Below are positions 13,527 to 15,376 of a DNA stretch of 15,376 bases, piece by piece. Position 1 is the first letter of the stretch. Every line of letters starts with the position of its first letter. Source of the DNA: DATGLE01 sp035294325 (GTDB lineage: Bacteria > Chloroflexota > Ktedonobacteria > Ktedonobacterales > Ktedonobacteraceae); assembly GCA_035294325.1 (NCBI GenBank), contig DATGLE010000026.1, positions 1-15,376 on the forward strand, read 5' to 3'. Below the pieces are notes generated by a model. It was not told the DNA's origin. It was given only the letters and a program-made list of their open reading frames with translations, and did no database searches. The translations under genes were made by a program, and so were the position numbers.

Positions 13527-14981
13527 TCAGAACCGTTCCGCCAGTCCCGCCGCCTCCAGCGGATGCTGGCGATAGGGACCCGGCACTTCACCGCAGAGGC
13601 GCGGCGTGGGATAGACCTTGTTAGGGTTGCACAGGTGGTCAGGGTTGAGGGCGCAGCGGATAAGCTGGTGCGTCGCCATATCGGCCTCGCTGAACATCAC
13701 CGGCATATAATTCTTCTTATCCATGCCGACGCCGTGTTCGCCCGTGATACTACCCCCATGATCGACACAGCAGCGCAGGATCTGGCCCGCCAGGTCTTCG
13801 GCGAGATGTTCGGCTCCCTCGTCCCGCTGATCGTAGAGCACCAGCGGATGCAGATTGCCGTCGCCGGCATGAAAGACGTTCGCCACGCGCAGGCCGCACT
13901 TCTTGCTCAAGGTTTCGATCTCGCGCAGCACTTCGGGGAGAGCAGTACGCGGGATTACGCCATCCTGCACGATGTAATTGGGGCTGATGCGGCCCATCGC
14001 CGCAAAGGCCGCCTTGCGCCCCTTCCACATGCGTGCCCGCTCATCCTCGGTGCGCGCCAGGCGATATTCGGTTGCACCGGCCCGCTTGCAGATCTCCTCG
14101 ACCTGCCCCATGCGCCATTCGACCTCGGCGCGCGGCCCGTCAAGCTCTACGAGCAGGATCGCGCCCGCATCCAGAGGAAAACCCGCGTGCGCAGCCGCCT
14201 CACAGGCTTCGATGGCGAGATGGTCCATCATCTCGACTGCCGCCGGAACGATACCGGCGGCGATAATGCCTGATACGGCCTCGCCCGCGGCGTCGGTGTG
14301 CTCAAAAGCAGCCATCACGGTTTTCGTGGCTTCGGCCTTGCGCACAATGCGCAGCGTAATTTCAGTCGCGATGCCAAGCGTGCCCTCGGAGCCGACGACG
14401 ATGCCGGGCAGGTCATAGCCGGGCGTGTCGAGTGTGGGGCCGCCGAGGCTGACCAGTTGCCCATCGGCCAGCACCAGCTTCATGCCGAGCACATGATTCA
14501 CGGTAAAGCCATATTTGAGGCAGTGCGCGCCACCGGAGTTCTCGGCAACGTTGCCACCGATGGAGCATACCTGCTGGCTGGAGGGATCGGGCGCGTAAAA
14601 GTAGCCGTTGGGGGCGACGCGCTGCGTAACCCAGAGATTGACGACGCCCGGCTGCACGATCACGCGCTGGTTGGCAAAATCGACGGCGAGGATCTTGTTC
14701 ATGCGCGCGACTGAGATGACGATGCCGCCTTCGACGGGCAGCGCGCCCCCCGAAAGGCCGGTTCCGGAGCCGCGCGGAACGAACGGAATACGCTCACGAT
14801 GGCAGATACGCACCACCGCCTGCACCTGCTCGGTTGTCTCCGGCAGCACAACGAGTGCGGGCGTGGCGCGATAACTTGTCAGGCCATCGGACTCATACGT
14901 GCGCAACTGTTCATACTTTTCCAGCACCCCATCGCTCCCCAGGATCTCCCGCAACTCTGCAACGACTCCTGGTTTAAGCAT
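13527..14981 (-). CDS. glcD: Glycolate oxidase catalytic FAD subunit
   Basis: A full-length 484-residue GlcD, which oxidises glycolate (and often D-lactate) to glyoxylate (or pyruvate). The FAD pyrophosphate loop is PRGSGTGLSGGA (69-80), with further contacts at DPSSQQVCSIGGNVAENSGG (132-151) and YDLPGIVVGSEGTLGI (189-204). The FAD-oxidase C-terminal domain carries VFHAGDGNLHPL (369-380) and GSITGEHGVGMDKK (410-423), whose histidines lie by the substrate and flavin. The ATG at 14981 is eight bases after AAAGGAG. It is first in the glcDEF operon. No GlcC-type regulator, malate synthase or glycolate permease is in the window, so control of expression cannot be read here. Confidence 0.95.
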   Translation of the reverse strand: MLKPGVVAELREILGSDGVLEKYEQLRTYESDGLTSYRATPALVVLPETTEQVQAVVRICHRERIPFVPRGSGTGLSGGALPVEGGIVISVARMNKILAVDFANQRVIVQPGVVNLWVTQRVAPNGYFYAPDPSSQQVCSIGGNVAENSGGAHCLKYGFTVNHVLGMKLVLADGQLVSLGGPTLDTPGYDLPGIVVGSEGTLGIATEITLRIVRKAEATKTVMAAFEHTDAAGEAVSGIIAAGIVPAAVEMMDHLAIEACEAAAHAGFPLDAGAILLVELDGPRAEVEWRMGQVEEICKRAGATEYRLARTEDERARMWKGRKAAFAAMGRISPNYIVQDGVIPRTALPEVLREIETLSKKCGLRVANVFHAGDGNLHPLVLYDQRDEGAEHLAEDLAGQILRCCVDHGGSITGEHGVGMDKKNYMPVMFSEADMATHQLIRCALNPDHLCNPNKVYPTPRLCGEVPGPYRQHPLEAAGLAERF

Positions 14982-14999
14982 GGCTATTTCTCCTTTGTA

Positions 15000-15376
15000 T
15001 CTAGTGCGTGGCAGCGCTCTTAAAATATGTCAGCTTCCCAACGCCTGGGCGTGCTCGCGCCTGCGGCGCTCGTGGGATGGAGGAGGGTCGTGTGGGAAAG
15101 GCGCGAAGCGTCTTTCCCACACGACCCTCCTCCATCCATGCGCGGCTTCGCCGCGCGAGTCTCTGGCGCAAAAGAGCCGCGAAGGCAGAAATCTGATACT
15201 CTCTACAGAGCGTTTCAGCAACGGGGTTTCTATGAGTAGACGTGAAATATCGAGGTAGAAACGCAGCATCTTCGCTCGATCCTCCGTGAGCGGGTTCCAG
15301 AGACAAATAAGACCGCAGGGATACGCTACCGGAAATACATTTTCACTTCTTGAAAAAATGGTAGCACACGGATCCA
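15000..15376. other. Right-edge non-coding region upstream of glcD
   Basis: About 377 bases without a convincing gene. The left part is the glcD leader, the middle is a branched hairpin (15054-15159), and the right part is mixed sequence. A minus-strand frame from ATG 15269 (preceded by GGAGG) reads protein-like for roughly 40 residues (MLRFYLDISRLLIETPLLKR...), then is made of hairpin sequence. A small TTTTCA/TGAAAA inverted repeat lies near 15338-15353. No clear promoter was identified. Confidence 0.5.
15054..15159. repeat. Large branched inverted repeat upstream of glcD
   Basis: A central hairpin has perfect 26-base arms at 15075-15100 and 15112-15137. It is extended by a G:T position and CGC/GCG around a GAA loop. 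To its right is a GCGCGGC-TTC-GCCGCGC hairpin (15140-15156), to its left a small GCGCC/GGCGC hairpin (about 15058-15070). As an alternative, CTCGCGC (15054-15060) can pair with GCGCGAG (15153-15159) to close the whole structure. It lies 73-178 bases upstream of the glcD start. Confidence 0.8.

Noticed and set aside
15008..15306. Several overlapping short frames on both strands at the right edge
   Set aside because: They are translations of the inverted repeat, hence similar peptides on both strands; not independent genes.
1..15376. CRISPR array, tRNA, rRNA or riboswitch
   Set aside because: I saw no regularly spaced repeats, cloverleaf pattern, rRNA stretch or recognisable riboswitch core on either strand by eye; a covariance-model scan would settle small RNAs.

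Overview
The window is about 15.4 kb of GC-rich bacterial chromosome. It most likely comes from a filamentous, spore-forming Chloroflexota lineage (class Ktedonobacteria). This placement rests on remembered family distribution, not a search: an EXLDI-type protein, a PD-(D/E)XK 'Rpn-like' gene remnant of the kind these genomes carry in many copies, an R2lox-like oxidase, and a taste for long intergenic hairpins. Nothing here looks like a phage, plasmid or secretion island. Almost all genes are on the minus strand; only the EXLDI-like gene and a CHAD gene are on plus.

Layout, left to right. 1-580: decayed Rpn/PD-(D/E)XK nuclease gene (minus), running off the left edge. 689-1231: GNAT N-acetyltransferase. 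1356-1634: stand-alone Lrp/AsnC ligand-sensing (RAM) domain. 1788-4870: a probable three-gene lipid cluster transcribed right to left, MaoC hydratase, then acyl-CoA ligase, then R2-like ligand-binding oxidase; the ligase and oxidase overlap by 11 nt. 5162-7017: a small four-helix membrane protein followed 23 nt later by SbcD nuclease. 7177-8049: galU. 8366-8926 (plus): EXLDI-like protein with a ribbon-helix-helix-like N-terminus, behind a promoter whose -10 is covered by a palindrome. 8935-10008 (minus): GT9 glycosyltransferase. 10142-10711 (plus): CHAD polyphosphate-binding domain. 10841-14981 (minus): a complete glycolate oxidase operon glcD-glcE-glcF with 21-22 nt gaps. 15000-15376: no convincing gene, but a large branched hairpin.

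How the genes work together. glcDEF should oxidise glycolate to glyoxylate. The MaoC/ligase/R2lox cluster suggests activation, hydration and oxidation of an acyl substrate; this fits the known ability of R2lox proteins to hold a long-chain fatty acid at their Mn/Fe site. galU and the GT9 enzyme can both feed cell-surface glycan synthesis.

The least expected signal is structural. Long, perfect or near-perfect inverted repeats recur between genes: 34 bp across the galU stop codon, 26 bp across the CHAD stop codon, 15+5 bp and 11 bp upstream of galU, and 26+3 bp upstream of glcD. Their sequences differ, so they are not copies of one element, but the architecture repeats, and in two cases the last codons of the gene form one arm.
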